Made by a program: the position numbers and the translations under genes. From assembly GCA_037178855.1 (NCBI GenBank), contig JASJZC010000002.1, positions 8,940,501 to 9,004,500 on the forward strand: 64,000 bases of DNA, written 5' to 3'. Shown piece after piece: positions 38,067 to 49,288 of the stretch. Source of the DNA: Oscheius sp. JU75. Lineage: Eukaryota; Nematoda; Chromadorea; Rhabditida; Rhabditidae. The notes beneath the pieces were generated by a model that was given only the letters and a program-made list of their open reading frames with translations, made no database searches and had not been told where the DNA came from. Each line of letters begins with the position of its first letter. The first letter of the stretch is position 1.

Positions 38067-40454
38067 ATGATTGCCGACAAGTCGGACATCTTCTCTGACA
38101 AGCTGGAAATGAAGAAGGTCCCATCGACTGCTTCTTCCTCAACGGACTGTGAAGTCGTCGGCCAAGAGACAGAGACAAAATGGAGGGCTGTAGCTCTAGC
38201 CGGGGTGGTAACTTTTCTCTCCGCTGTCGAGAATACCGTCGTCGGGATGGCTGAATGGCCCTACATGAAAACTATTGATCCTGAGGCAACTTCGGCTTTT
38301 TTCGGAGTGGCCTCATCTGTTTCCAAATGCGGACATGCTCTATTCGCTCTCGTTTTCTCGTACTGGTGCTACAGGAGTCAGTCAGTCAGGTAGAGAGAGA
38401 GAGAGAGAGTTTGGAACCGTATCAATTCTTCAGAGGACCTCTGATCGCCGGCAGAATCCTGGCATTTTTCGCCTGCTGCATCTATCTATGCGTCGAGTTT
38501 GTGCCTTCTGGCAGAAGATATCTGATGATGATTTGCTACCTGTTATTTGGAATTGCTGCCAGTAAGTGACATCATACCTATCGTATCCACTAAATTTAGG
38601 TAGCTCAGCAATACTGAGAGTCTACGTGGTAATGTTCAGTTCACATGCCCATCGGTCCAAGGCCTATGCGGCCATTGTGGTAGCCAATATGATTTCGATT
38701 GTTATTGGACCTGGTGGGTGGAAATTGTTTTTTTATAGAGACATAGACACAGAGAGACAGATATGATAGAGAGTTTAGTGTGTCAACTGATCTTCTCCGG
38801 AATATCCTACCCTGGATTCGAGATCCTTCCCGGTATTCACTTCCATCTCTACTCGGCACCGGTCTGGATCGCCTCTGCCACTAACTTTGTTTCCATCGCA
38901 ATCATCTACTTCGTGCTGGATGAGATGCCCAAGAGAGTCAAGAGTCTGGAGAAGAGTCTTGGAGGATTCAATCTGGAGACATTGAAAGCCAAATTTTCAA
39001 AACTGATGACCCTTAATCTATGCTGGTCGCTGGTCATACTCTGCTGGATCCAGAAGATTGTGGCCAATCTGGCTGTCGTGACTCTCCAGACCATAACCTC
39101 GCCCCTGATGATGGTATCTTTTGGTTGGAGTGGGGAGATGACTGTCCGGGTAATGTCTCTCTGTCTGGGAACAGTTGGAATCCTGTCTCTGGCTGTCGCC
39201 TTCCTCTTCATGGCCACCAGTTTCAGTCACAAGTCTGTCACATTTTTTGCAAAAGAACCAAAAAGTTTAGGGTCTCACCCCGTGTCTCCTTCCTCTTCTC
39301 ACTCGTAATCTCGATCATCATGTACGTCTGCTCCTATCCGTATCCGAAAATCAGTCACGATATTCCCGTCTACAACGGTGAGTCAGATGCTTTGATGGGG
39401 TCCGGGAACAGACATCATGGGATTTTCCCTTACAAGCGAAGGTTTTTTGCCGCCCCCTAAATATCAACATAAACCCGGTGCCGTTAAAACGGGTTTCAAC
39501 GAGCGGACTACAGCTGGAAAAAGTTAGGTATTGGGAAGGCCGACTATCAAAAGTTTCTAGCTTTTAGCAGTGAAAATAAAGCAACGACAGAGTCAAGCTT
39601 GAAATAAGTAAATAAGAAGGTTGTCCGAAGAGGGGGATCGAACCAAAATTAAGTTTTTCAGCAGAGCGTATAGGCTCTGCACTACTCGCGCTGAAAGATG
39701 CGCTGAATATTCAAGCTCAAGGGGCCCTAGTTCAGCTCGAAATCTGGAAACGGGAACGCTCCAGAGGACAGTAGACATACATCCATTCATCAGCTAAAAA
39801 TGTGGGAAACACCACCATTTTCGATGGTCTTCCTAACGGCACCGGGCTCATGCTGATATCTGGGGGTGACAAAAAACCTTCCCTTGTTAGTCGAGAAAGC
39901 GATTAGACGGAAAGTGTTCTTCCCAGGGTGGAAAAGTAGAGATTGGACTATTGCCTAATGTCAGCATGGTTGAGGGGGATCAGAGTGGCTGGTTTTTGGG
40001 TTCGATAGGATAGAGAGAATGTGACAGTAACAGTGACAGGAGTTCAAAGCAACTTGTTCAGCTACAACTCGCTCTGGCTGCAACTCCTTGGAATATGACT
40101 GGTGTGAGACAAACCAAGCCACCTGGCCGACAATTTTCATCCCTGTCATTGTCGGCGTCATGGGAGTCGGTCTCCCCATGGCTCAGATCTCCTTGGATAC
40201 AATCTACTCCCGCATCTTGGGCAAAATCGACCAGACTGTTTTGCAAGGCGTCATTGTGGCAGCTGAGGATGTTGTTCTTATTTTAGGACCTCTCTACTCA
40301 TCGTGAGTATGAAAAACTGAAAAGCTATGCTACTTTTAGGGGAATGTTCTCCTCTTACGGACAAGGAACTCTATGGTTTTGGAACGGATTGGTTACTGTA
40401 GCCGGTGCTGGCCTTTGGATCTTCTTCTTCAGAAAGCTCAAGTGCTACAACTAA
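38067..40454 (+). CDS. MFSD8: MFSD8/CLN7-like lysosomal major-facilitator protein
   Basis: Seven exons: 38067-38389, 38434-38561, 38600-38713, 38779-39232, 39271-39377, 40062-40302, 40340-40454, giving 1482 nt, or 493 aa (human MFSD8 518). About 12 hydrophobic segments. Family blocks: EWPYMKTIDPEATSAFFG after TM1, an AASSSAILRVYV stretch like the RGLLGIGAGNVAVVRSY region, a lumenal loop with YNATTRSGCNSLEYDWCE (an N-glycosylation site plus the C-x-W-C pattern of the family), and a C-terminal YSRILGKIDQT..LGPLYSS region. In mammals MFSD8 is an endolysosomal membrane protein linked to chloride efflux and to CLN7 disease. Introns of 38-65 nt alternate with a 684-nt intron 5 carrying a transposon-like element. 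The ATG is 1 nt after 'tttccag'. Poly(A) signal AATAAA at about 40529. Confidence 0.85.
39433..39887. mobile_element. ~450-bp non-autonomous element with ~50-bp terminal inverted repeats
   Basis: 39436-39487 and 39835-39884 are inverted copies ('gaaggttttttg(c/t)c(g/a)ccccc', 'atatca(a/g)cat', 'cccggtgccgtt'). The outer ends match as (t)acaag(c/g)gaagg. The interior includes a tRNA-like segment (39625-39720, minus strand) with B box ggttcgatccc. It sits in MFSD8 intron 5. Confidence 0.8.
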
Positions 40455-41364
40455 TCTTTTTCGATGAAAAAAAGGTGAATTTGACGGGTCTACCGTTTAA
40501 CATAATAACATATCTGTATATGCAGACCGAATAAACTTGAGAGACAGCGAGAGGCTGAGAGAGGGAGACAGAGGGACAGAGAGACAGGGAGGGATCTCTT
40601 CAGATATTCTGAACCAAGAAGAAAATAGACTATGCATTTTGCCATTGTTTTTGACCACCGTCGGAAGAAATCGGATACTCTTGAGCAAACAGTCTTGCCG
40701 CACAGATACAATCGAGGTTTGTCCACAATGACCATCTCTATAATAATACTTCCATTCTCTGCACGGTTTACGATTCCAAAAATTCTTGTTATCATTCCCA
40801 TGGTCTTGGAATCCCAGAATGGGAACCTGGCTTGTGCAGAAGGTTGTAAATCAGCTTACGTATTAGTTGAACTTTAATTTAGAAGGCTTCGTGCACAATC
40901 AAAATAGTTTTGAGCTGTCTGATCCGTGCTTTACTCTTCTGTTTCTGTGTCTATCTGTCTCTCTGTCACACAGGCTATTGAAGTCATAAAATTTGACTGA
41001 CGACCTTGGATTGGCGTCCCTTCCCATGTTTGGTCAGCCTCCTATGTTACAAGGCGAAACTCAAAGCTGTAGGCGTTTGTTTGTACAGCTTCCGAGTCCA
41101 AATTCTTTCAACTTTTCCTATAAGCTGAAAATACCTCTCCAAAATCGTCATTTTCCCACCAAGATGTCTCTTCAAGTGTTCCTCCCAGAGCTCAATTTCG
41201 TCTTCTGCTTGTGGTGGGCCCCCACCCTTCTTCCAATCCTCCCCCACTCTATTTACATTTGACAGAGACACAACGTCACGTTCTTTTGTTCCTCGTCAAT
41301 CAGTGGGAGAGAGAGTGTGTGTTAGGTGGGTTGTTCAGGAGAAGAGAACCTAATATCCGTTCAG
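40455..41364. other. Spacer between MFSD8 and Sre-type gene
   Basis: 910 bp with the MFSD8 poly(A) signal, a short CAGAGA microsatellite (40538-40595) and no recognisable coding sequence. The two genes run in the same direction. Confidence 0.5.
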
Positions 41365-43101
41365 ATGCGATCTGCAGTCGTCGCCGGCCAGCAGATTATG
41401 CACTTCTTTGTCTATTTCAACACATCTGAAGCTGTCGTGGATGGCTCGTGGCCAATCTATGCTGCTATTACCCTGGTAGAGGCTGTTGGCATCTTTTTGA
41501 GGTCAGTCTTGGCTAGAGAGACTATGCAACAGAGAGACAGTAAGACAGAGTTAGACCAAGACGGAGAGACAAATTAACAGAGAGATAGAGAGACAGATCC
41601 TCTTTTCAAAAAAGGAAACCTTCTCTTTTAGCTACTTCTACCTATTTTTTATCATCTACCTCATGCACAAAACCGCAGCCTTGCATTTTAACCTACGACT
41701 CATTTGGACCATGATGGGCTGCGAATACTTTACACAACTGGCTTCGCGGAGTTTCGAAATATACTTCATGTTCAAAGGAGGTCCGGTATCTGAAGGTGTG
41801 GGACACGAATCTTGCTGTATAGAACCAGTTAAGGCTTTCTCCTCGCGTCGTACGTCAGATGTACTACCTATTTTATTGGTAGGGTCATTTCTTAAAGAGA
41901 GTACTTGAAGTTTAGTTTCACTCCTTCTACCTTCACTAGTTGCCGAACGAGCTTGCGCTTCATATTTCCTGGAAGATTATGAAAAAAAGAAACGTCTGTG
42001 GATTTCCGCAATTATTGTTACGCTGAACATTTTCTCGTCAATTATCATGTCCTACTTCTTTCATCAAGGTGAGGGAGAAAGAGAGACAGAGACAGAGACT
42101 TTCAGTTTCCTCCACTCTCGGCCTGCACATCGCCATGCTACTTGTCAACATTCTGGCCTCGGTCGGCCTGCACCTTTTGGAACGATTCAATAAACGGAAG
42201 CATCGACGCTATGAGGGCAAGATGGGTCTGCCCAAATATATCCTCAGCGAGAAGTATCAGATTGCGGAAAATCTGAAGACTTTCGAGGTAGGCGAGAGAA
42301 GATTGTAACTGAAGATCTGTTTCGAAACGCTGACTATGACGTGAATTTACAGATCTTGAAGACGATGGTCAATGCGGTAACCCTGCTCAATCTGGTCAGT
42401 ACTGTCCTGCTGGCTCTGGATAATTATGAATTCTCCATAGCCACCGCAAACATGATTGTGACTATTTTCAACATTACCATTTTGATGTGAGTTTCGGCGT
42501 GGACCGCCAAAATGGCATCCGCTCAACCCTAGCCTCTGTTTTACCATTACTCCGTCCAGTCCATTTTACTCATTTTGAGCGTAAATGGAGCTCAGATTCG
42601 TGATCAGCGCTCTCGAAAACCCCTAGAAATCGAATACAAAAGAGCTATGTCTCTGCGGAAAAAGAGCTAAATTAACCCTGGTGACGATTGTACTCCAAGC
42701 GAATGCGTTAGCCACTAGGCCACAGTACAAGGAGAACATCAGGAAACGTAGGCGCTTTTACGTTTGCAGATGTTTTCGATGGCTCTGAACCAGGTCGTGG
42801 TATTAGTTTTTCTTCAAAAAGCGATATTAGATCACTTTTTCGCCCATGTTTCTTACAACATACGAAGAGACAGGAACTTTTCCATTTCAGTTACGGAACG
42901 ACAGGAATAACAGTGATGTTTGTCTGCAATCGACCGTGGCTTCTTCTCGCTAAAAAGATCCTTTCTCGAATGAAGAAGACGTCCTCTGTTACCGATGAGC
43001 TCAGTCAGACTGTCGACTTCCAATCAGAAACCCGTGTCTATTTCGACCAGCTCGCTTCCGATTGGGACAGACAGTTCCAAGAGACACGACGATTAAAGTA
43101 G
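41365..43101 (+). CDS. Sre-type (serpentine receptor class epsilon-like) chemoreceptor
   Basis: Six exons: 41365-41501, 41632-41795, 41916-42068, 42106-42287, 42353-42486, 42891-43101, giving 981 nt, or 326 aa, with about seven hydrophobic segments. The diagnostic piece is AERACASYFLEDYEKKKR after TM3, which matches the ER-x-x-AT-x-F-x-KDYEK motif of nematode Sre chemoreceptors. These are G-protein-coupled receptors, mostly in sensory neurons, sensing environmental chemicals; the ligand is unknown. The N-terminus is short for the family, and an upstream in-frame ATG at 41326 exists. The chosen ATG directly follows 'ttcag', consistent with a trans-splice acceptor. Intron 1 is mostly agagacag repeats, and intron 5 carries SINE family A. 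Confidence 0.8.
42555..42860 (-). repeat. tRNA-derived SINE-like repeat, family A copy 2
   Basis: Matches 350-715 over most of its length. The minus strand reads GGCCTAGTGGCTAACGCA.. (A-box-like), with the shared tail 'gcgatattagatcactttttcgcccatg' on the plus strand. It lies in intron 5 of the Sre-type gene, antisense to it. Confidence 0.7.
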
Positions 43102-46100
43102 TTCCACTGTTGCACAATGCCTTTTTCTCACGGTTCCGCTCGATCAAATTTGCTCGATGAATAATTGCGTCTTGGAGAGACAATTAGGCGCGAATAGTTG
43201 ATGAGTCAGAAGTATAGCTGGCCATGTAGTCAATCCTGGACGATTCCCTTGTTGTTTACGACGCTTCCCTACTTACGAAATTCATACATTTTGAAGATAC
43301 GAGGGGACCATGGTCTTTCCTTTGCCTTTCATGATTTTTGGTGTTGTCAAAAACAGATGGTCCCTTTAGAAATCCGAAGAAACAAAGGACATATCTGTCT
43401 TTCTGCCTCCCTGTCTCTGTCTCTCCATGTCTCTATGTCATTGTCACTGCAGATCCTCGGTTAACTTTAGTCGGCAGATAAACTGTCATCACAATTGTTT
43501 TCCCTTGACGTTTAACTTGTTATCCCCCACATTAGAAGCCCCTTACGTAATCTTCGAAATCTGGAGAGGAAGAGCCTCGGCTTCTGAATGCCTCCCGTCG
43601 GGGACTCTATTGATCCCGCTCGTGCCCCCCCACTCTCTCCTCGGAGTCCTTTTTATTGCCAATAACTGCCCATAGCCTCACTTTTCTGCTTCCAGGTCAC
43701 TTCCTTCGAGAGATAGAAAGAGTAAAGTTCATTCCGAGTCCCTTTTTTTTCTTTTTTGAAAGCTGCCATTCGAAGCCCCACTTCCGTTCCATTCCAGGAT
43801 TTATATTACCAGCTGAAAAGGAAGCACAACTGCCAGATCTCTTTTTGTTCTCTGCCCTGCCTCCCAGTCTTTGGAGGTTGTTTTGTTCGAATTAAGTGGG
43901 ATTAGTGGAGTTGCAGTCGCTCTTCCGACTCATTTCCTTATTGTTGCAATAAAGCGGCTAAACTGACGGGCAGACAATTAGGTTTTCCACAGAGAGCTTT
44001 GTGGACTTTCAGACAAAAAATGTTTATATTTTTAACTGCCCACAACCTTTAAGTCAGTCAGGCAGCAAGCAAACAGACAAATAAAGAAACAGTGTCAACC
44101 ACAGACACCATCGCGCTTTCAGTTTGGATGCTTATCTTTCCATGATCTCGAAACAAAGATGGCTATCAAGGAATTAGATTGACAAGTGGCCCGTAAGTAG
44201 GCCTAAATTTCGCGGTAGTCAATATAAGAGGGTATCAGATAGGATGAGAGGTAAACTGGGACAGGATTAGAGCTTAGCATATCAGAAAGATACCGTCAGA
44301 GGGAGTCAGATGGAATTTTTGCCCTTCCAGGGATGATCCGTCTCAAAAGTTTGGCGGTCTTTCAACTGCCAGTCGGGTTTTTGACCTAGTCAATTTGATT
44401 CTGCCACTCGGTCAGGTTAGGTGTTCTATCTGACATCTGAAGTTCTTTCATCTGACAAAAAATTAGTCCACATAGGAAGGTTCAACAATGCAGTCGATTG
44501 GTTCTTCCAAAAAGTACAAATTTTTTTCAAAAGGCAGCTGCTGAAGATCTATTTGACATCCGTTTTTGTGACACCTGGTACAACAGGATGCCCTCTGCGG
44601 ACACTGTTCAAATATATCTTCCCTGCCCTCGCTTGGCAATTCAGATGTTATTTCGGTGTCCTGTGCCATTAGATCGCATTTCCCGTCGCCCTCCCGTCCG
44701 TTCATGGATAAGCCATTCGTCCTAATGTTTTATTGCTGTCCGCCTCTCTCTCTCTCTCCTAGTCCGCCTAGGTAGGCTCCAAAATCGATTCTCTCGACGT
44801 GAGGTCTTGGGTTTCGTTTGGGGGCCCGTCGTTTTTGGCAGCCAGCTCTGCTCTCTCGCGCATTTCCGTCTCCGGGGAAAACTCCTGGGAGCCTTTCAGC
44901 TAATTGTAGGCCTTGGCTCTTTGGCCCTCATTCATAACATGCGTTCCTCCACTCCCTCACCCCCTCGTTATTGAGGCACACATTTCCATTTCAATTGTCA
45001 AAACAAACATAATTTGGCAACAGCTGAGCTGACGCGTGAAGCGTGCTCTCTCTCGTAAATGGGATCACTCCGTCTCTGTCTTTCTGTCTTTCTGTCTCTC
45101 TGTCTCTCTCACTATCTGTCTCTGTGTCTCCACCTCTCTGTCTTATCGTATCTTTGTCTTTCTGTCTCTCACCTGCCTTGTTCAGACACCAACCTGAATA
45201 CAGATGAGGCTCTGTCTGGTCCATCGAACATATTTTCGTCTGGTCGTTTACATGAAACAGGCCTCTTATTAGCTGCTTTTCTCCTGCTCTCAGGGTGTTT
45301 TTCATTTCTTTTAATCGTTTGATTAGCAGCCTGATCTTGGGAACAGCTGAGATTCTCGGAAGACGCCTAGAAAATTGAATTTTTGAACCCATGCCCCGAG
45401 TTCGCAGCCTTGCGCATCCTGATTCCCGCCAGGGAATTATTCATTCGTCAGCTATACACAAACTTTTTCTCCAGCTCTGTTGGGAGGGATAAGCCAGCAT
45501 AAGCTTAATCAGCTGTCCGATTCCTTGTCACTGATACGTAAATTGTCGGGGCCTGAGCCACCTTCAAGAATACACCTATTGTGTGCTCGCGCAACTTTGG
45601 GCCTCGATTACGGGGGAAGCTGTTCCGCAAAAGAGAAGCCAATACGCGAGAGTCGCTCTTCCCGACGAGTAATCCTCGCCCGAGAAATTCAAGATAAAAA
45701 CACGTCGACTCAACGCTGGTCACTTTTCGCACTTCTGATTGCGTAACTTTGAGAATAAGTAGGTTTGACCCATACCATCTCAGCAGCAAAATCAATGTCA
45801 GATAGACAGCTCCTCGTAGCTTCTGTTCATAAATCTGTCGGTCTTGGTGTCAATTGCAGCTGTCCCCTCCCGAAGGCTCTTCTAACCAAATTTGTAACGA
45901 CCTGCCCAGCTGCGGTCCACAAACACTTTTTCTCCTGCTAGTGATCAACGTTTTGAAATACATAGACTCTTCTTTGGCCCAGCATAGACTAAAGACAGGG
46001 TCAGAGAGACAAAGAGGCATAGAGGCAGAGATACACAGAGACGGAGAGATTGAGAGAGCGAAGCAGAGAGGCAGACAGTACAATCCCACATGTTTTCTCA

Positions 46101-46202
46101 GAGCTTTCTTCGTCATGAGAACGTGGTGCAAGGCCTGTGTGGGCGTACCAACTTTTTTCCCACAATTTCATTCTAGAAATATACACCCTTCTTTAGCTCA
46201 AA
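43102..46202. other. Spacer upstream of snt-1
   Basis: 3.1 kb between the Sre-type gene and snt-1. No coding sequence is recognised. It contains pyrimidine microsatellites (for example 45067-45170) and probably the synaptotagmin promoter. Confidence 0.5.
45067..45170. repeat. (TCTCTG)n-type degenerate microsatellite
   Basis: About 100 bp of tctgtctttctgtctctctg units upstream of snt-1. Confidence 0.85.
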
Positions 46203-48950
46203 ATGGTGCGTATGCACGCTCCTGCTGTAGTAGAGGACAATGAGCCAGACGAGGACTTGAACAAGGAGTTTGCCCCAAAAGAGATGCCAATGCAGACACC
46301 AACATCTTCAATACCGTAAGAGCTCATGATTCTCTTAAAACAGTTCTGCTCAGAACGACGACAAAAGAATCCATCAAGGACGTGGTTGTGAACAAGGTGA
46401 TCGACGTGAAAGATGTCGTCAAAGCGAAGGTCATGAAAGAGACCGGAAGTGAGTAGTTCTATTCTCTTCTTCCTCAGCAGTCCACAAACCAATTCCCGCG
46501 CCAGAGGAAACTTGAGATGCTACACGCATCATGGATTGGCTGAAAATCGATGGGCAAAGGTGCGCGGGGATTCTGTTTTGTCTCTCTCACTGCGTGAATG
46601 GCAGGCTTGAAAAGAAAATTGTGGCCTTTCAAAATGGGGGAGTCTAGGGGAAACAATATTGTCCAGTCAAAGAAGTTACGACAGTATAAGAGCAAATTCC
46701 CCATTTACTATGGAAGTTCGGCGCGATCTTTGCCCTCGTAGCTCAGTCGGTTAGCACTCCGACTACGGAACAGAAAATGTAGGATCTTTTAGAGACAAAG
46801 AGACACTGTAGTGAACTCCCGTTATAATGTACCCTCGTTATAACGTACTGCTGGGCCTGCACAAAGCCGATTTTAGTCTCGATATAACGTACCTTTTCAA
46901 TATTTTTGGTTAGTGTCATTGAAAATTGCTGTTTTTGCTGTCTGAGCAGACATATTTTCGCAATTTTTCCAAAATTCATAACAGATATTCGATTTTTCTG
47001 TCTTATTTACCCTTTTTTTCTTCTCTTTTCTCAAACCCTGTCCTGCTTTCAGTGCCAGAATGGGCTTTCGTCTTCCTCGGCATCATTGCTCTGCTACTGG
47101 TTCTCGGCTGTGGCTTCCTACTGATCCGACGACTGTTTGGAAAGAAACGGCACGGGGACAAGAACAAGAAGGGGTTCAAGGTGATCCAATCTATGTCTTT
47201 TATTATTTTGGAGTAGGGCCTGTTCGGAAAAGGAGAAGATCTAGTGGCTGGGAAGGATATCGGGGCCGGAATCCAACAGGATCTGGACGCTTTGGAAGCC
47301 AATATGGAACAAAATGAGAAGGAACAGGCGGAGGTCAAGGAACCGGAAAAACTGGGAAGGATACAGTATAAGCTCGACTACGATTTTCAACAGGGGCAGG
47401 TTTGAACTCTTGGATATGGAATAAACACATCATTTTCAGCTAACAGTGACAGTGATCCAAGCAGAAGATCTACCAGGAATGGACATGTCCGGAACTTCCG
47501 ATCCTTACGTGAAGCTCTATTTGTTGCCGGAAAAGAAGAAGAAGGTCGAGACGAAAGTTCACAGAAAGACACTGAATCCGGTTTTTAATGAGACCTTTAT
47601 TTTCAAGGTAGGCTGTTTCTGTCTCTGTGCTGCTCATCCTTAGAGACTCAGTAGCTTGAAACCATCGGTGTTCAGTGACAGATTGCGTTGGCGAACTTAA
47701 AGGATTCGTCTTAGTCTCAGACTCTGTCTCTGTCCTCCTTATGAACGAACTATAGTTTTTCAGGTCCCTTTCAATGAGATCACAGCCAAGACTCTCGTTT
47801 TCGCCATCTATGACTTTGACAGGTTCAGCAAACACGACCAAATTGGACAGGTTGGCTTTATTGTTCCCGTTAATACAGTTCTCTAGGTCCTAATTCCTTT
47901 GGGTAAAATCGATTTGGGACAGGTCATTGAAGAATGGAAGGATATTGCCCCACCTCCTGACGACAACGAAGCTGTGAGTCAGCCCAGTCTTTTTCAGAAC
48001 AGAGATTTCAGGACAAAATTCTTGGAGATATCTGCTTCTCCTTAAGATATGTTCCCACAGCCGGAAAATTGACTGTCGTCATTCTTGAGGCGAAGAATCT
48101 AAAGAAAATGGACGTCGGTGGTCTGTCAGGTGAGTAATAATGTGATTAGGTCTTAGGAATATAGATCCCTACGTAAAACTAGAACTGTTTGAAGATGGCA
48201 AGCGGTTCAAGAAAAAGAAAACTTGTATCAAGAGAAATACACTCAACGCGTATTGGAACGAGTCTTTCGCATTCACGGGTCTTCATTTTGCTAGAATACA
48301 GGTTGAGACTGATTGAAGTAACAGTCCATGACCGCTAATACTTGCTAACGTAGCCTCTCTCTGTCTCTCTGTCTTACTGTCTCTCTATATCTCTTTTTCT
48401 GTCTCTGCCTCTCTATCTCTCACTCTTTCTCGATTTGTCTGTCTGCTTCTCTGTCCACATAAAACTAATAATCTAACCAGACAAAGCTACCTATACCTAC
48501 CCAGACAACTAACCTAACACGCACGAGAGCTTGTTGCAGATCCCTACGTGAAGATTGTCCTCATGCAAGGAGGCAAACGACTCAAGAAGAAGAAGACTTC
48601 CATCAAGAAATGTACCCTTAACCCCTACTACAATGAAAGTTTTTCTTTCGAGGTTCCCTTCGAACAGATCCAGGTACCATTACTAGCATGTCTGCTTTTG
48701 CGAAAGAACCGTATGCATCAACCTATGATATCTTCAGAAAGTTTCTCTCATGATCACTGTCATGGATTACGACAAGCTCGGATCCAACGACGCTATTGGA
48801 AGATGTCTGCTTGGCTGTAACGCCACCGGCGCCGAGTTGAGGCACTGGATGGACATGTTGGCCTCGCCACGTCGACCAATCGCTCAATGGCACACTCTGC
48901 AGCCAGTGGAGGACGATAACGATAAGAAGGACGACAAGGACAAGAAGTAG
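46203..48950 (+). CDS. snt-1: Synaptotagmin-1 (snt-1) with two alternative C2B exons
   Basis: Exons: 46203-46315, 46354-46448, 47053-47180, 47217-47399, 47440-47607, 47764-47850, 47887-47973, 48012-48129, then EITHER 48165-48301 (A) OR 48540-48673 (B), then 48738-48950. Both choices keep frame (442 or 441 aa). Short lumenal N-terminus, one TM helix ([20 protein letters not shown]), basic linker, C2A ([13 protein letters not shown].., [12 protein letters not shown]) with the Ca-binding aspartates, and C2B ([19 protein letters not shown], polybasic [18 protein letters not shown]), ending with the [10 protein letters not shown] block typical of synaptotagmin-1. The protein is the Ca2+ sensor for synaptic vesicle fusion. 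The A/B exon pair encodes the same C2B segment twice, as in C. elegans snt-1. It is tail to tail with the PTP locus. Confidence 0.96.
46737..46915 (+). repeat. tRNA-like fragment followed by a Tigger/pogo-like transposon end
   Basis: 46737-46780 reads TAGCTCAGTCGGTTAGCAC then TCCGACTACGGAAC, a tRNA 5' half with a canonical A box. 46810-46895 reads 'cccgttataatgtaccctcg' and continues 'ttataacgtac', then 'ctcgatataacgtacc', resembling the subterminal ends of pogo/Tigger-like elements. Both lie in snt-1 intron 2. No second transposon end was found. Confidence 0.45.
48165..48301 (+). other. snt-1 alternative exon A (C2B)
   Basis: Encodes [19 protein letters not shown].. to ..[10 protein letters not shown] (46 residues counting the split Asp). 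It is preceded by a 35-nt intron. It is homologous to exon B but diverges in the middle and C-terminal part, and its phase equals that of exon B. Confidence 0.93.
48353..48465. repeat. (TCTCTG)n microsatellite between snt-1 alternative exons
   Basis: Pyrimidine repeat within the 238-nt spacer separating exons A and B. It could influence acceptor choice for exon B, but that is inference. Confidence 0.8.
48540..48673 (+). other. snt-1 alternative exon B (C2B)
   Basis: Encodes [19 protein letters not shown].. to ..FEVPFEQIQ (45 residues counting the split Asp). This is the version closer to vertebrate synaptotagmin-1. Acceptor 'gttgcag', donor 'gtaccat'. Confidence 0.93.
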
Positions 48951-49288
48951 GCAAGCTGACAGACGAGTTCCAAGTGCCAAAAAGTGGCTCTCTACCCTCC
49001 TCAATTGAGTGTTATATAGTTTTCGTGGGAGGAGACCGACCGTCTTCTCCAAACTCTCCCGGTCTCACTTGCTTCTCTTATTATTTATTGATGATAGACG
49101 TTTACTACAGATTCTTCTCAGAATGTGTACCTTTTTGTGCTTGTGTTCAAAGTATTGACAGAATGAAGAGTTAGATTATAAAGAAGTCGTTCAGTACTGA
49201 ACAGAGGCATGAGTTATTTTTACAACAAGAAAACAACTTCTCCCATGCTTTTCTTTATTTACACCCAATATTCATTCAGTGCATTACT

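Noticed and set aside
38067-40454. Ferroportin (SLC40) or generic sugar transporter
   Set aside because: The lumenal C-x-W-C loop and the C-terminal YSRILG..LGP block match MFSD8/CLN7.
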